NCBI RefSeq assembly: GCF_000378125.1
Contig: NZ_KB899241.1
Coordinates: 1,587,652 to 1,651,651, forward strand
Direction of reading: 5' to 3'
From: Rudaea cellulosilytica DSM 22992
Lineage (GTDB): Bacteria; Pseudomonadota; Gammaproteobacteria; Xanthomonadales; Rhodanobacteraceae
Length of the DNA stretch: 64,000 nt
Shown: one piece after another, positions 29,309 through 37,245 of the stretch
Position numbering within the stretch: the stretch's first letter is position 1
Layout: each line of letters opens with the position of its first letter
Made by a program: the position numbers and the translations under genes
The notes under the pieces: generated by a model
Databases searched by the model: none
What the model saw: only the letters and a program-made list of their open reading frames with translations
What the model was told of the DNA's origin: nothing

Positions 29309-30619
29309 TTATTTTCCGAAGCCGTTTGCACTAAACCGCTGCCCGCAAGCCTCTGCGTACTGGCGCAACACGTAGGTCACGCCCGCGCGCAGAATGTCGC
29401 TGGCCGAGTTGGCCAGGTGTCCTGCGCGGATGTCGTCGTACTGCCGCGGCAGGAACTGGCTGAGCAGGGCGAGCGGCAGTGCGCCGGTCGGCGAAGCCGC
29501 ATCGAGGTTGCGCATGAGTGTGTCGCAGGCCTCGTGGATGCGCGGATGTGCCCAGTAGTAGCGCACGCGATCGCTGAGGCTGTATTGCAGGTCGAATGTC
29601 AGGCGGCTCGCGTCGGTGTAGTACTTGTTCCAGTACTTGGGCTCGGCACGCATGACCTCGAGCACGACCTGGCGCAGACCGGAACGCTTTGCGGCTGGCA
29701 GCATTTCGTCCTCGATGAACGACAGCGCCCACAATGTTTCGCGCAGCGCGTAGGTCACGCCGGGGCCGACCTTGAGGATAGCGAAGTGGCCGCGCACGAG
29801 GGCGGCGAGTGCTTCTGCCGTTTGATAGTCGGTGGAGTGCGCTTCGTAGACCAGTCCGGGGAAAGGTTCGATCGCGGCGCTGAGCGCGCGTGCCTTGTCC
29901 GGTTGGAAGTCGACCACGTCATGGTGATCGAATTCGACGCCGGGTTGGACGACGAGACCGATCACGCGCTGCCAGGCGTTTGCGAGACCGTGCTCGGCGA
30001 AGGCTTTGCGATGCGCTTCGACCGTCGCCGCCATCGCTTCGGGACGCGTAGCCTGCAGTTCGTCTAGTTCTTCTTTCGCCCCGCCCGGCACGGGCACTTC
30101 GGTCCCGACGATATAGACCGGCGCTTCACCGCCGCTGCGTTGCCACGCGCGCTCGGCGACGGCGGCGAGACGCGCGGCGCGCATGGCGACCTCGGCGTCG
30201 GCCAGCACCGCAGGATCGTCCGCGCAGGCCATCGAGCAATCGAGATGGATCTTGCGGAAGCCGGCGGCCACGTAGTCGTCGATCAGCGTATCGGACTTCG
30301 CCATCGCCGCTGCGGCGGGTTCGTCCTGCCATGCGTTCGGGCCGAGATGATCGCCGCCGAGCAGCACCTGCTCGCGCGCGAGACCCACACGGTCCGCCTT
30401 GGCCATGACGAAGGCGTGGAAGTCGGTAGGACGCATGCCGGTGTAGCCGCCGAACTGATTGACCTGGTTCGAGGTGGCCTCGATAAGCACGGGCCGGCCA
30501 TTGTCGCGCGCGTGGATCAACGCGGCGTCGAGCACGACCGGATGCGCCGAACAGATTGAAGGAATGCCGACCGGCTGTCCGGAACGATGTTGGGCGACGA
30601 GGTCGAGCAGAGCTTTCAT
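29309..30619 (-). CDS. kbaZ: D-tagatose-1,6-bisphosphate aldolase subunit KbaZ/GatZ-like
   Basis: A 436-residue protein of the GatZ/KbaZ family, described as the stabilising subunit of class II tagatose-bisphosphate aldolase. Conserved stretches: GIPSICSAHPVVLDAAL, EATSNQVNQFGGYTGM, LGGDHLGPNAWQ, KIHLDCSMAC, YIVGTEVPVPGG, VQPGVEFDHHDVVDF, EAHSTDYQ and KVGPGVTYALRETLWAL. Length matches the family. No catalytic KbaY/GatY aldolase subunit is present in this cluster, so either KbaZ acts alone here, as suspected in other proteobacteria, or the partner is elsewhere. It lies between the kinase and the transporter gene. Confidence 0.9.
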   Translation of the reverse strand: MKALLDLVAQHRSGQPVGIPSICSAHPVVLDAALIHARDNGRPVLIEATSNQVNQFGGYTGMRPTDFHAFVMAKADRVGLAREQVLLGGDHLGPNAWQDEPAAAAMAKSDTLIDDYVAAGFRKIHLDCSMACADDPAVLADAEVAMRAARLAAVAERAWQRSGGEAPVYIVGTEVPVPGGAKEELDELQATRPEAMAATVEAHRKAFAEHGLANAWQRVIGLVVQPGVEFDHHDVVDFQPDKARALSAAIEPFPGLVYEAHSTDYQTAEALAALVRGHFAILKVGPGVTYALRETLWALSFIEDEMLPAAKRSGLRQVVLEVMRAEPKYWNKYYTDASRLTFDLQYSLSDRVRYYWAHPRIHEACDTLMRNLDAASPTGALPLALLSQFLPRQYDDIRAGHLANSASDILRAGVTYVLRQYAEACGQRFSANGFGK

Positions 30620-30645
30620 GTTGGTTGCATCGGTCCTGGGTTTGT

Positions 30646-31566
30646 CTATGGCGCGTCGATCAGCGCGAGGGCTTCATCGGCCGTGCCTTGCATCGCGGTG
30701 CCACCGACCCCGCGCGTGGACAAGGCGCCGCAGGCATTGCCCCAGCGCAGGCAGTCGAGTGCGGGCAGGTCACGCAGCCAGGCGTGGAGGAAGCCGGCGT
30801 TGAACGAATCGCCTGCGCCGGTCGTGTCGACGGCCTGTGTCGAATAGCCCGGTGCCGACAGCGGTTTGCCGTGATCGAGCGTGATTGCGCCGCGGCTGCC
30901 GGTCTTGATGACCAGGCGTGTGCTGCCGTTGTCGAGCGCACGCAGTGCGTCCTCGGGCGTATCGGTGCCGGTGATCGCACTGGCCTCGCTCTGGTTCGGC
31001 AGGAATACATCGACGTGCCGCAGCACCTCGATCAGCTCGCGTCCCCAGCGCTGTTCGGGATCGGAGCCCGGATCGAGCGAGGTCGTCAATCCGGCCGCGC
31101 GAGCACGCGCGAACAGTTCGCCGAGTTGCGGACGCAATTTGGTCTGCAAGTAATAGGAGGAGACGTGCAGATGCTGCGCGCCCGCGAGCGCGGCATCGCT
31201 CACATCGTCTGCCGCGAGTTCGGCGATCGCACCGGGCCAGGTGAGCAGCGCGCGGTCGACGTTCGAGGACATCGCCACAGTGACGCCCGTGCGCAAGCCG
31301 TCATCGGGAACCACGCCCGCGGTGTCAACGCCGCGCTCGTGCAGTGCATCGATGCAAAATCGGCCGAAAGCGTCGTTGCCGCAGCAGCCGACGAAGCGCA
31401 TCGGATCGCCAAGCCGGGCCAGGCCCATGGCGAGGATCATCGACGAGGAACCGGGGCACGGCAGGTAGGTTTGCGCCAGCGTCTCGCGGCCGAACTGCGG
31501 TAACACGGGCACGCCGGTGAAGATCAGGTCGACGTTGATCTCGCCGGCAATGACGATGTGTTTCAT
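30646..31566 (-). CDS. PfkB-family sugar kinase (tagatose-6-phosphate or amino-sugar kinase)
   Basis: A 306-residue ribokinase-fold kinase. The N-terminal IVIAGEINVDLIFTGVPVLP, the GCCGNDAFGRFCIDAL substrate loop, and the C-terminal VDTTGAGDSFNAGFLHAWL with the catalytic Asp (GAGD) are clear. The ATG overlaps the AgaS stop codon (ATGA), so the two are coupled. Since AgaS yields tagatose 6-phosphate, phosphorylation to tagatose 1,6-bisphosphate followed by KbaZ cleavage is the natural reading. A sugar kinase acting on free amino sugar is an alternative, because no ROK-type kinase is present. Confidence 0.85.
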   Translation of the reverse strand: MKHIVIAGEINVDLIFTGVPVLPQFGRETLAQTYLPCPGSSSMILAMGLARLGDPMRFVGCCGNDAFGRFCIDALHERGVDTAGVVPDDGLRTGVTVAMSSNVDRALLTWPGAIAELAADDVSDAALAGAQHLHVSSYYLQTKLRPQLGELFARARAAGLTTSLDPGSDPEQRWGRELIEVLRHVDVFLPNQSEASAITGTDTPEDALRALDNGSTRLVIKTGSRGAITLDHGKPLSAPGYSTQAVDTTGAGDSFNAGFLHAWLRDLPALDCLRWGNACGALSTRGVGGTAMQGTADEALALIDAP

Positions 31567-32765
31567 CGCGTTTGGCCGGCCGCATGGATGGCGAATTCCT
31601 CGACTACGCGCGTGAGCACACCGGCCGAGGGCGCATCGGGCTTCTGGCCCAGATGCAGACAGCGGAAGAAGGCGAGCAACTGGCCGACGACGACGTCGAT
31701 CATATGATGTTGGGTCTCGCCGAGCGCATTGAGGCCCGGCAGATCGATGGCCAGATCGCCCGCACCGACGACGCCGGCCGGAATCCCCTCGCCGACGATG
31801 ACGCGGGCGAGGCCGAGCTGCTTGCGCTCGAGTTCACGCAGCAGATCGTATTCGTAGTCGCGCACGCTTGCCTGCGCGGACAGGAGCGCGACGACGAGGC
31901 TCGGGCGGTTCAGCGCCGACATCGGACCGTGACGCAGGCCGAGAAACGTTTCCGCCATCGTCGCCACCGCGCCGCCCGACATCTCGAGCATCTTCAGTGC
32001 CGATTCGCGCGCGGCGCCCAGGCCGGGGCCGCTGGCGAGATAGACGGCGTTGGAAAAATTCTTGCGCGCGATTATCGCGAGCGCATCGGCGTAATCGTCG
32101 AACAGTTGCTGGGCGATATCGGCGGCCCGCGCGGACTGCGCCTTGTAGGCATCGACTTGTGCGAGCGCGCCGCCGGCGAGCAGCATGTTGGTGAAGCTGC
32201 TGGTCATCACCAGACTGCGATCATTGGTGCGCGCATCGAGCAGCAGCACGCGCACGCGCGGCTCGTCGCGATAACGCGTCGCCAGGCGACCGTTCGCGTT
32301 GCAGGTAATCACCAGATGCGTGCAGGCCGGCGCAGAGGCGAGAGTCGAATCGACCACGGCGGCGCTTTCCGGGCTGTCGCCCGAGCGCGCGATCGATATG
32401 ATCAGGCCGCGACCCGGCGCGAGCGTGCCGCGCAGATCGGTCAAGAGATCGCCGGCCGGGATGGCGCGGCAGGGAATGCGCAGGGCGGCCTGCAGCACCG
32501 CAGCGAGGCATTCGCCGACGTGCACTGAACTGCCCGAGCCGGTCAGTACGATGTGCTCTGGGCGTACGCTCAGGGCTTGCGCGAGTACGGCAGCAACGGT
32601 CGGACCGGCGAGCAATTCGGCCGTGCCGTACCAGGTCTGCGGCTGCTGCAGGATTTCGCGCAGGGTATCCGCGTAGCCGGCCTGCGACTGCTGCTCCGCA
32701 TTGCCGGCAAGCAAGCGGCCGAGTTCAGCCGAGGGTGACAAATGGGATATGAGGGCTGGCATCAA
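31563..32765 (-). CDS. agaS: SIS-domain galactosamine-6-phosphate deaminase/isomerase
   Basis: A 400-residue protein with two SIS (sugar isomerase) domains in the AgaS arrangement. Evidence: HIVLTGSGSSVHVGECLA (first phosphosugar loop, about residue 93), SIARSGDSPESAAVVD (about 133), YLASGPGLGAARESALKMLEMSGG (second SIS domain, about 255) and FLGLRHGPMSALNRP. AgaS converts galactosamine 6-phosphate to tagatose 6-phosphate plus ammonia. It is first in the leftward operon AgaS, PfkB kinase, KbaZ, FHS transporter. No GalNAc-6-phosphate deacetylase is near, so free galactosamine or an externally deacetylated sugar may be the entry compound. Confidence 0.88.
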   Translation of the reverse strand: MMPALISHLSPSAELGRLLAGNAEQQSQAGYADTLREILQQPQTWYGTAELLAGPTVAAVLAQALSVRPEHIVLTGSGSSVHVGECLAAVLQAALRIPCRAIPAGDLLTDLRGTLAPGRGLIISIARSGDSPESAAVVDSTLASAPACTHLVITCNANGRLATRYRDEPRVRVLLLDARTNDRSLVMTSSFTNMLLAGGALAQVDAYKAQSARAADIAQQLFDDYADALAIIARKNFSNAVYLASGPGLGAARESALKMLEMSGGAVATMAETFLGLRHGPMSALNRPSLVVALLSAQASVRDYEYDLLRELERKQLGLARVIVGEGIPAGVVGAGDLAIDLPGLNALGETQHHMIDVVVGQLLAFFRCLHLGQKPDAPSAGVLTRVVEEFAIHAAGQTR

Positions 32766-33167
32766 AGATCAGCTTTAGAGATGAGCGATTGATATATCAA
32801 CACAGTTTGATAATATATTAGATACAAAAACAGGAAGCTTCAAGTGCTTTTGCCTAAGCTGACGTGCGATGAAGAGGTCGACTTTCGGGCGAAAGAAAAT
32901 TGGTGGAGGCTGAACCCGAAGGAATATGACATAAAATGAAAGTGTAGTATGCTGAATTGTACAGTAAATGAAAGTAAATGAAATATTCAAGTACTTTTCA
33001 AATTAACCTCCTCGCCGACGCCGCGGCGAGCCGCAGGCAGATCAGCGCGGACGGGCGCAAGCTTTCATTACGCCGCCCTGCACTCGAGGCCGGCGCGCGA
33101 TCCGATCGATCGAAGCAATGATAAGCGGCGGCATTTTTTTCGGCGTGAAACGCCCAGGACAACCAGA
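32766..33167. other. Divergent intergenic region, AT-rich
   Basis: This 402-base gap between agaS (leftward) and the amidohydrolase (rightward) is far more AT-rich than its surroundings. It contains the agaS promoter and operator (32789-32849) and another AAGTACTTGAA-like motif on the minus strand (about 32984-32994). The part from about 33000 on is GC-rich again. No further gene is supported. Confidence 0.65.
32789..32849 (-). promoter_or_regulatory. Promoter and palindromic operator of the agaS operon
   Basis: On the minus strand: AAGCACTTGAA (32839-32849) with -35 TTGAAG (32838-32843), 17 bases, then -10 TAATAT (32815-32820), and the palindrome TTGATATATCAA (32789-32800) about 24 bases before the agaS start. 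The elements and the 38-base spacing between palindrome and -35 motif are the same as before the dehydratase operon at 22388-22448. The operator downstream of the -10 suggests a repressor. Confidence 0.7.
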
Positions 33168-34409
33168 ATGAACACCTCGACCCAACGCAAACCACCGATG
33201 GCGTCGCCGACGCAGGCCCGATGCTTCTGCTGCACGCCGCCGCTGTCGATCGTGCGTGGCAGTGCCGGCAAGAACCCGCTGCAGACCGCACGCGATGCGA
33301 GCAAGGTCGATCTGCGCCTGACCGACTTCCAGCCGCGCAGCATGTTGCGCGTGCGCGAGACGCGCATCGAGCGTCCGCGCTTTCCGGTCATCGACGTGCA
33401 CACGCATTTGAGCTGGATGAGTCAGACGCGCAACGGCGTGTCCGTCGGCGAGGAGATGACCTGGTTCGCTTCGCCCGAGGAATTGCTGCCGATCATGGAG
33501 CGCAAGGGTATACGCGCGATGGTCAACCTGACCGGCGGCGTCGGCAAGGGACTGGAAGCGACGATCGATCGCTTCGACCGTGCGGCGCCGGGGCGCTTCC
33601 TGACGATGACCGAGCCGTCGTTCGAACATGTCGCCGAAGCCGACTACCCGCAGCGCCAGGCCGATGCGTTGGCGCAGGCCAAGCGCGCCGGCGCCTGCGG
33701 CCTCAAGCTGCTCAAGACGCTGGGGCTGTATCTGCGCGAGCACCTCGACGCAGGCGCGCGGCTGAGGATCGATGACCACCGCTTCGATTCGATGTGGGCG
33801 ACTTGCGCAGATCTGAGCCTGCCGGTGTTCATCCACAGCGCCGATCCGGCGGCATTCTTCCTGCCGACCGACGCGCACAACGAGCGCTACGAGGAACTGG
33901 CCAATCATCCGGACTGGTCGTTCTACGGTGCGGAATTTCCAAGCTACGACGAATTGATCGCCGCGCGCGACCGCGTCATTGCGCGGCATCCGCAGACGAC
34001 TTTCGTCTTGATGCATGTCGGTTCGCAGGCCGAGGACCTTGCGGCGATTTCCGCTTGTCTCGACCGCCACCCGAACGTGCACGTCGACATCAGCGCGCGC
34101 GTCGGCGAGCTCGGGCGTCAGCCGCGTGCGAGCCGGCAGTTCTTCGAGCGTTATCAGGACCGCATTCTGTTCGGCACCGACGCGGTGCCGCCGCCCTGGG
34201 GCGACGAGGTGCCGCAGCAGTTGCTCGGCGACGAGCTCTACGAAATCTACTACCGCTTCCTGGAGACGGAAGACGAGTATTTCGATTACGCGCCTGCCGA
34301 CGTTCCGCCGCAGGGACGTTGGTCGATCTACGGCGTCGGCCTGCCCGAGACAATCCTGCGCAAGGTCTATCACGACAACGCTGCTCGATTGCTCGGCTTG
34401 GCAACATGA
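33168..34409 (+). CDS. Amidohydrolase (TIM-barrel, amidohydrolase_2 type)
   Basis: A 413-residue metal-dependent hydrolase. The first strand motif IDVHTHLSWMSQ (about residue 75), the central GLKLLKTLGLYLRE, VFIHSADPAAFF (His about 223), FVLMHVGSQ (His about 283), HVDISARVGELG and ILFGTDAVPP (Asp about 340) form the amidohydrolase barrel set. No signal peptide is evident despite an odd Cys-rich N-terminus (about residues 20-24). Relatives hydrolyse lactones or decarboxylate aromatic or sugar acids. It is divergent from agaS and followed after about 60 bases by the halogenase gene in the same direction; the substrate is unknown. Confidence 0.75.
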   Translation: MNTSTQRKPPMASPTQARCFCCTPPLSIVRGSAGKNPLQTARDASKVDLRLTDFQPRSMLRVRETRIERPRFPVIDVHTHLSWMSQTRNGVSVGEEMTWFASPEELLPIMERKGIRAMVNLTGGVGKGLEATIDRFDRAAPGRFLTMTEPSFEHVAEADYPQRQADALAQAKRAGACGLKLLKTLGLYLREHLDAGARLRIDDHRFDSMWATCADLSLPVFIHSADPAAFFLPTDAHNERYEELANHPDWSFYGAEFPSYDELIAARDRVIARHPQTTFVLMHVGSQAEDLAAISACLDRHPNVHVDISARVGELGRQPRASRQFFERYQDRILFGTDAVPPPWGDEVPQQLLGDELYEIYYRFLETEDEYFDYAPADVPPQGRWSIYGVGLPETILRKVYHDNAARLLGLAT

Positions 34410-34467
34410 TTCGATCGCGTGCGGCGCTCCCCCTATTTTTTGGGGAAAGACAAATTTGGAGCAGGTT

Positions 34468-35988
34468 ATGAATCGCATCAAAAACATCGTCATTGTCGGC
34501 GGTGGCAGCGCCGGCTGGATGGCCGCATCAGCATTGGTCAAGGTGCTCGGCACCGAGAATTACTCGATCCGCCTGATCGAGTCGGAAGAGATCGGCATCG
34601 TCGGAGTGGGCGAGTCGACCCTGCCGCATCTGCGATTGTTCAACAACATGCTGGGCATCAACGAGATCGAGTTCGTCAAGGAGACGCAGGCGACGTTCAA
34701 GCTCGGCATCCAGTTCGTCGACTGGCTGCGCGAAGGACAGCACTACGTACATGCGTTCAGCCCGACCGGGCGCGACTATGGCCGGCTGCCGTTTCATCAA
34801 TGCTGGCTCAAGGCGTGGCGGATGGGACGCGCCTCGCCAATCGGCGATTACTCGCTTACCGCGCTCGCAGCAGAGCGCGGCAAATTCATGCCGTCGCCGA
34901 ACGACGTGCCGGCATCGTCGCCGCTGTCGAATATTGCGTATTCCTACCAATTCGACGCCGGACTCTACGCGCAATGGCTGCGCCGCTACGCTGAAGCGCG
35001 CGGTGTCAAGCGCACCGAGGGCAAGATCAGGCAGACCGTGCTGCGCGAGCCGGACGGTTTCGTCGACGCGGTCGTGATGGAGAATGGCGAGCGCATCGAC
35101 GGCGATTTGTTCATCGACTGCTCCGGCTTCCGCGGCCTCTTGATCGAGCAGGCGCTGCACACCGGCTATGAGGATTGGTCGCACTGGCTGCCGTGCAATC
35201 GCGCGCTGGCGGTGCCGAGCGAAAGCTTCGGCCAGCCGACGCCCTACACGCGCGTCACTGCGCGTCCGGCGGGTTGGCAATGGCGCATTCCGTTGCAGCA
35301 TCGCGTCGGCAACGGCTACGTCTATTCGAGCAATCACATCAGCGATGACGAAGCCGCGGCCTACCTGCTCTCGCATCTCGACGGCAAGCCGCTGGCTGAT
35401 CCACGCCCGCTGCGCTTCACCAGTGGGCGGCGCAAGAAATTCTGGAACAAGAATGTCGTCGCGCTCGGGCTGGCAAGCGGCTTTATCGAACCGCTCGAAT
35501 CGACCAGCATCTTCCTCGTGCAATCGGGTATCGCGCGCCTGCTCGATCTGTTTCCCGAAGCCGACTTCAACCAGGTCCTGATCGACCGCTACAACGCGCA
35601 ATCGGTGTTCGAGTGGGAGCGCATCCGCGACTTCCTGATCCTGCATTACAACGCGACCGAGCGCGCGGATACGCCGTTCTGGGATTACTGCCGCACGATG
35701 TCCATCCCCGATTCGCTACGCGGCTACATCGAGCTGTTCCGCAACAGCGGGCGCTACTTCCGTGATGCCGATGAAATGTTTACGGTCACAAGTTGGGTGC
35801 AAGTGATGATCGGACAGGGCATCTTGCCGCAGAGCTACCACCCGGTCGTCGATCAGCTGCCGGAAGCGGAGCTGGACGAATTTCTTGGCGACGTAAAGAA
35901 CGTCGTCGCGACCTGCGTTGAGGCGATGCCAATGCACCAGGTCTTCATCGATAACTATTGCAAGGCACCGCCGCTCGGACTGAGTTGA
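34468..35988 (+). CDS. Flavin-dependent tryptophan halogenase family protein
   Basis: A 506-residue FAD-dependent halogenase homologue. FAD-binding IVIVGGGSAGWMAA at residues 7-20; Lys78 in TFKLG matches the catalytic lysine (Lys79 of PrnA); GWQWRIPLQHR is the WxWxIP motif separating halogenases from monooxygenases; IEPLESTSI carries the matching active-site glutamate. The residues expected for an active enzyme are therefore intact. The ATG at 34468 has GGAGCAGG upstream. Such genes are frequently found beside TonB-dependent receptors in glycan loci of Xanthomonas and Caulobacter relatives, where the role is unknown. Here the receptor lies 1.3 kb downstream. Substrate may be a glycan-linked aromatic or a small indole; both are guesses. 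Confidence 0.88.
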   Translation: MNRIKNIVIVGGGSAGWMAASALVKVLGTENYSIRLIESEEIGIVGVGESTLPHLRLFNNMLGINEIEFVKETQATFKLGIQFVDWLREGQHYVHAFSPTGRDYGRLPFHQCWLKAWRMGRASPIGDYSLTALAAERGKFMPSPNDVPASSPLSNIAYSYQFDAGLYAQWLRRYAEARGVKRTEGKIRQTVLREPDGFVDAVVMENGERIDGDLFIDCSGFRGLLIEQALHTGYEDWSHWLPCNRALAVPSESFGQPTPYTRVTARPAGWQWRIPLQHRVGNGYVYSSNHISDDEAAAYLLSHLDGKPLADPRPLRFTSGRRKKFWNKNVVALGLASGFIEPLESTSIFLVQSGIARLLDLFPEADFNQVLIDRYNAQSVFEWERIRDFLILHYNATERADTPFWDYCRTMSIPDSLRGYIELFRNSGRYFRDADEMFTVTSWVQVMIGQGILPQSYHPVVDQLPEAELDEFLGDVKNVVATCVEAMPMHQVFIDNYCKAPPLGLS

Positions 35989-36039
35989 AGGCCACAACAC
36001 AGGCGCCTGGGGCGCCGATCTGCTGACCTCGCGCTGCGC

Positions 36040-37065
36040 TCAGCGGCGCACGTCGAAACGGCGTTCCCGACAGAACGCCGTGACATCCGCCGCGCCGAGT
36101 GGGAAGAAATCGCCGGGAATCGAATGCTTCAGGCAACCGGCCGCGAGGCCGAAGGCCAGCGCATCGGCATCACTCATGCCGCTGAAAAGGCCGTGCAGGA
36201 CGCCGGCGGCAAACGCGTCTCCAGTGCCGATGCGGTCGACGATCTGCGCGATCGTCAGCGCCGGCGTGAATACGCAGCCCGAACGCGTGTGCATTGTCGC
36301 GGACAGTTCGTGATGGTCGACGCTGTGCTGTACGCGTTGCGTGGCCATGATGCGCGTGAGTTGCGGAAACGCGCTGAACGCCGCATCGGCCGAGACGCGG
36401 CCGATGTTCTCAGCCGATTCGCGCGAAAAATCGCGGCCGAGCACGAGAGCGATATCGCGATCGTCGGCGAATAGCATATCGGCGCAGGCAAACAGTTTGT
36501 GCAGGATCAGGCTGGGCTCGACATCTCTCGCGCGCCAGAGGGTCGAACGAAAATTGCCGTCGAACACGACCGTAAGACCTCGTTCTCTCGCTCGACGCGC
36601 CGCGTCGAGCGCTGCCTGTGCAGCCTGCGCGCTGACTGCTGGCGTGATCCCGGACAGATGCAGGACGTCCGCGCCTTCGAGCAATTCGTTCCAGCGATAT
36701 TGTTCGGGCGCAGAGAGCGCAAATGCCGAATGCGCGCGATCGTAAAGCACGCGACTTGCGCGGTTGCCTGAACCGGTCTCGAGAAAGTACAGCCCCATGC
36801 GCCCATCTGCCGCGAACACACCGGTGACGTCCACGCCGCGACGTCGCAGTTCACCCAGGGCCGCGGCACCGATCGCATTGTCCGGCACCACGCTGACCAT
36901 CGCGGCATGGTGGCCGAATCCCGCCAGCGCGACGGCGACATTCGCTTCGGCGCCGCCAAAGGTCGTGTGCAGATGCGGAGATTGCAGCAACAGCTCGCGT
37001 CCGGGTGCGGACAGGCGCAGCAGCAGTTCTCCGAAACACGCGAACGAATAAGGCTTCTTGTTCAT
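36040..37065 (-). CDS. kdgK: 2-dehydro-3-deoxygluconate kinase (PfkB family)
   Basis: A 341-residue PfkB-family kinase similar to KdgK, which phosphorylates 2-keto-3-deoxygluconate to KDPG for the Entner-Doudoroff pathway. Motifs: FACFGELLLRLSAPGR (N-terminus), FGGAEANVAVALAGFG (sugar loop), GNFRSTLW (about residue 180) and DRIGTGDAFAAGVLHGLF (catalytic Asp, about 285). The ATG at 37065 has AGGAG seven bases upstream; a longer in-frame reading would run backward through the TonB-receptor gene and is rejected. It is divergent from the receptor gene; KDG produced by UxuA-type dehydratases is the expected substrate. Confidence 0.85.
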   Translation of the reverse strand: MNKKPYSFACFGELLLRLSAPGRELLLQSPHLHTTFGGAEANVAVALAGFGHHAAMVSVVPDNAIGAAALGELRRRGVDVTGVFAADGRMGLYFLETGSGNRASRVLYDRAHSAFALSAPEQYRWNELLEGADVLHLSGITPAVSAQAAQAALDAARRARERGLTVVFDGNFRSTLWRARDVEPSLILHKLFACADMLFADDRDIALVLGRDFSRESAENIGRVSADAAFSAFPQLTRIMATQRVQHSVDHHELSATMHTRSGCVFTPALTIAQIVDRIGTGDAFAAGVLHGLFSGMSDADALAFGLAAGCLKHSIPGDFFPLGAADVTAFCRERRFDVRR

Positions 37066-37130
37066 AGCAATCTCCTGCCGTAGGGCCCCGGTTTTCCGAA
37101 AGCGCGCACCTGCCATTGTCCGCTGTTTAC

Positions 37131-37176
37131 GATTTGTTTCAAATCTGTTGACATCACTAAACTCTGCTGATATTTT
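37131..37176 (+). promoter_or_regulatory. Sigma-70 promoter and inverted repeat of the TonB-receptor gene
   Basis: TTGACA (37148-37153), 17 bases, TATTTT (37171-37176) form a strong promoter 70 bases before the receptor start. GATTTG and CAAATC (37131-37145, three-base loop) form a perfect inverted repeat touching the -35 side. The stretch 37139-37156 matches 16 of 18 bases of the IclR promoter site at 27183-27200, so the IclR protein may regulate this receptor. Confidence 0.65.
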
Positions 37177-37245
37177 ACATGCAAGATTAGAGATTTCGAT
37201 ACCATCGGCTATCAAACCACTATCATCTGGGAGGGGAACGAAGAC

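Noticed and set aside
28631-30067. 478-codon rightward frame opposite the transporter and kbaZ
   Set aside because: Antisense shadow; both leftward genes have family motifs.
34428-34446. CCCC/GGGG stem with T-rich loop before the halogenase gene
   Set aside because: Short stem with no downstream T run; probably not functional as a terminator or riboswitch.
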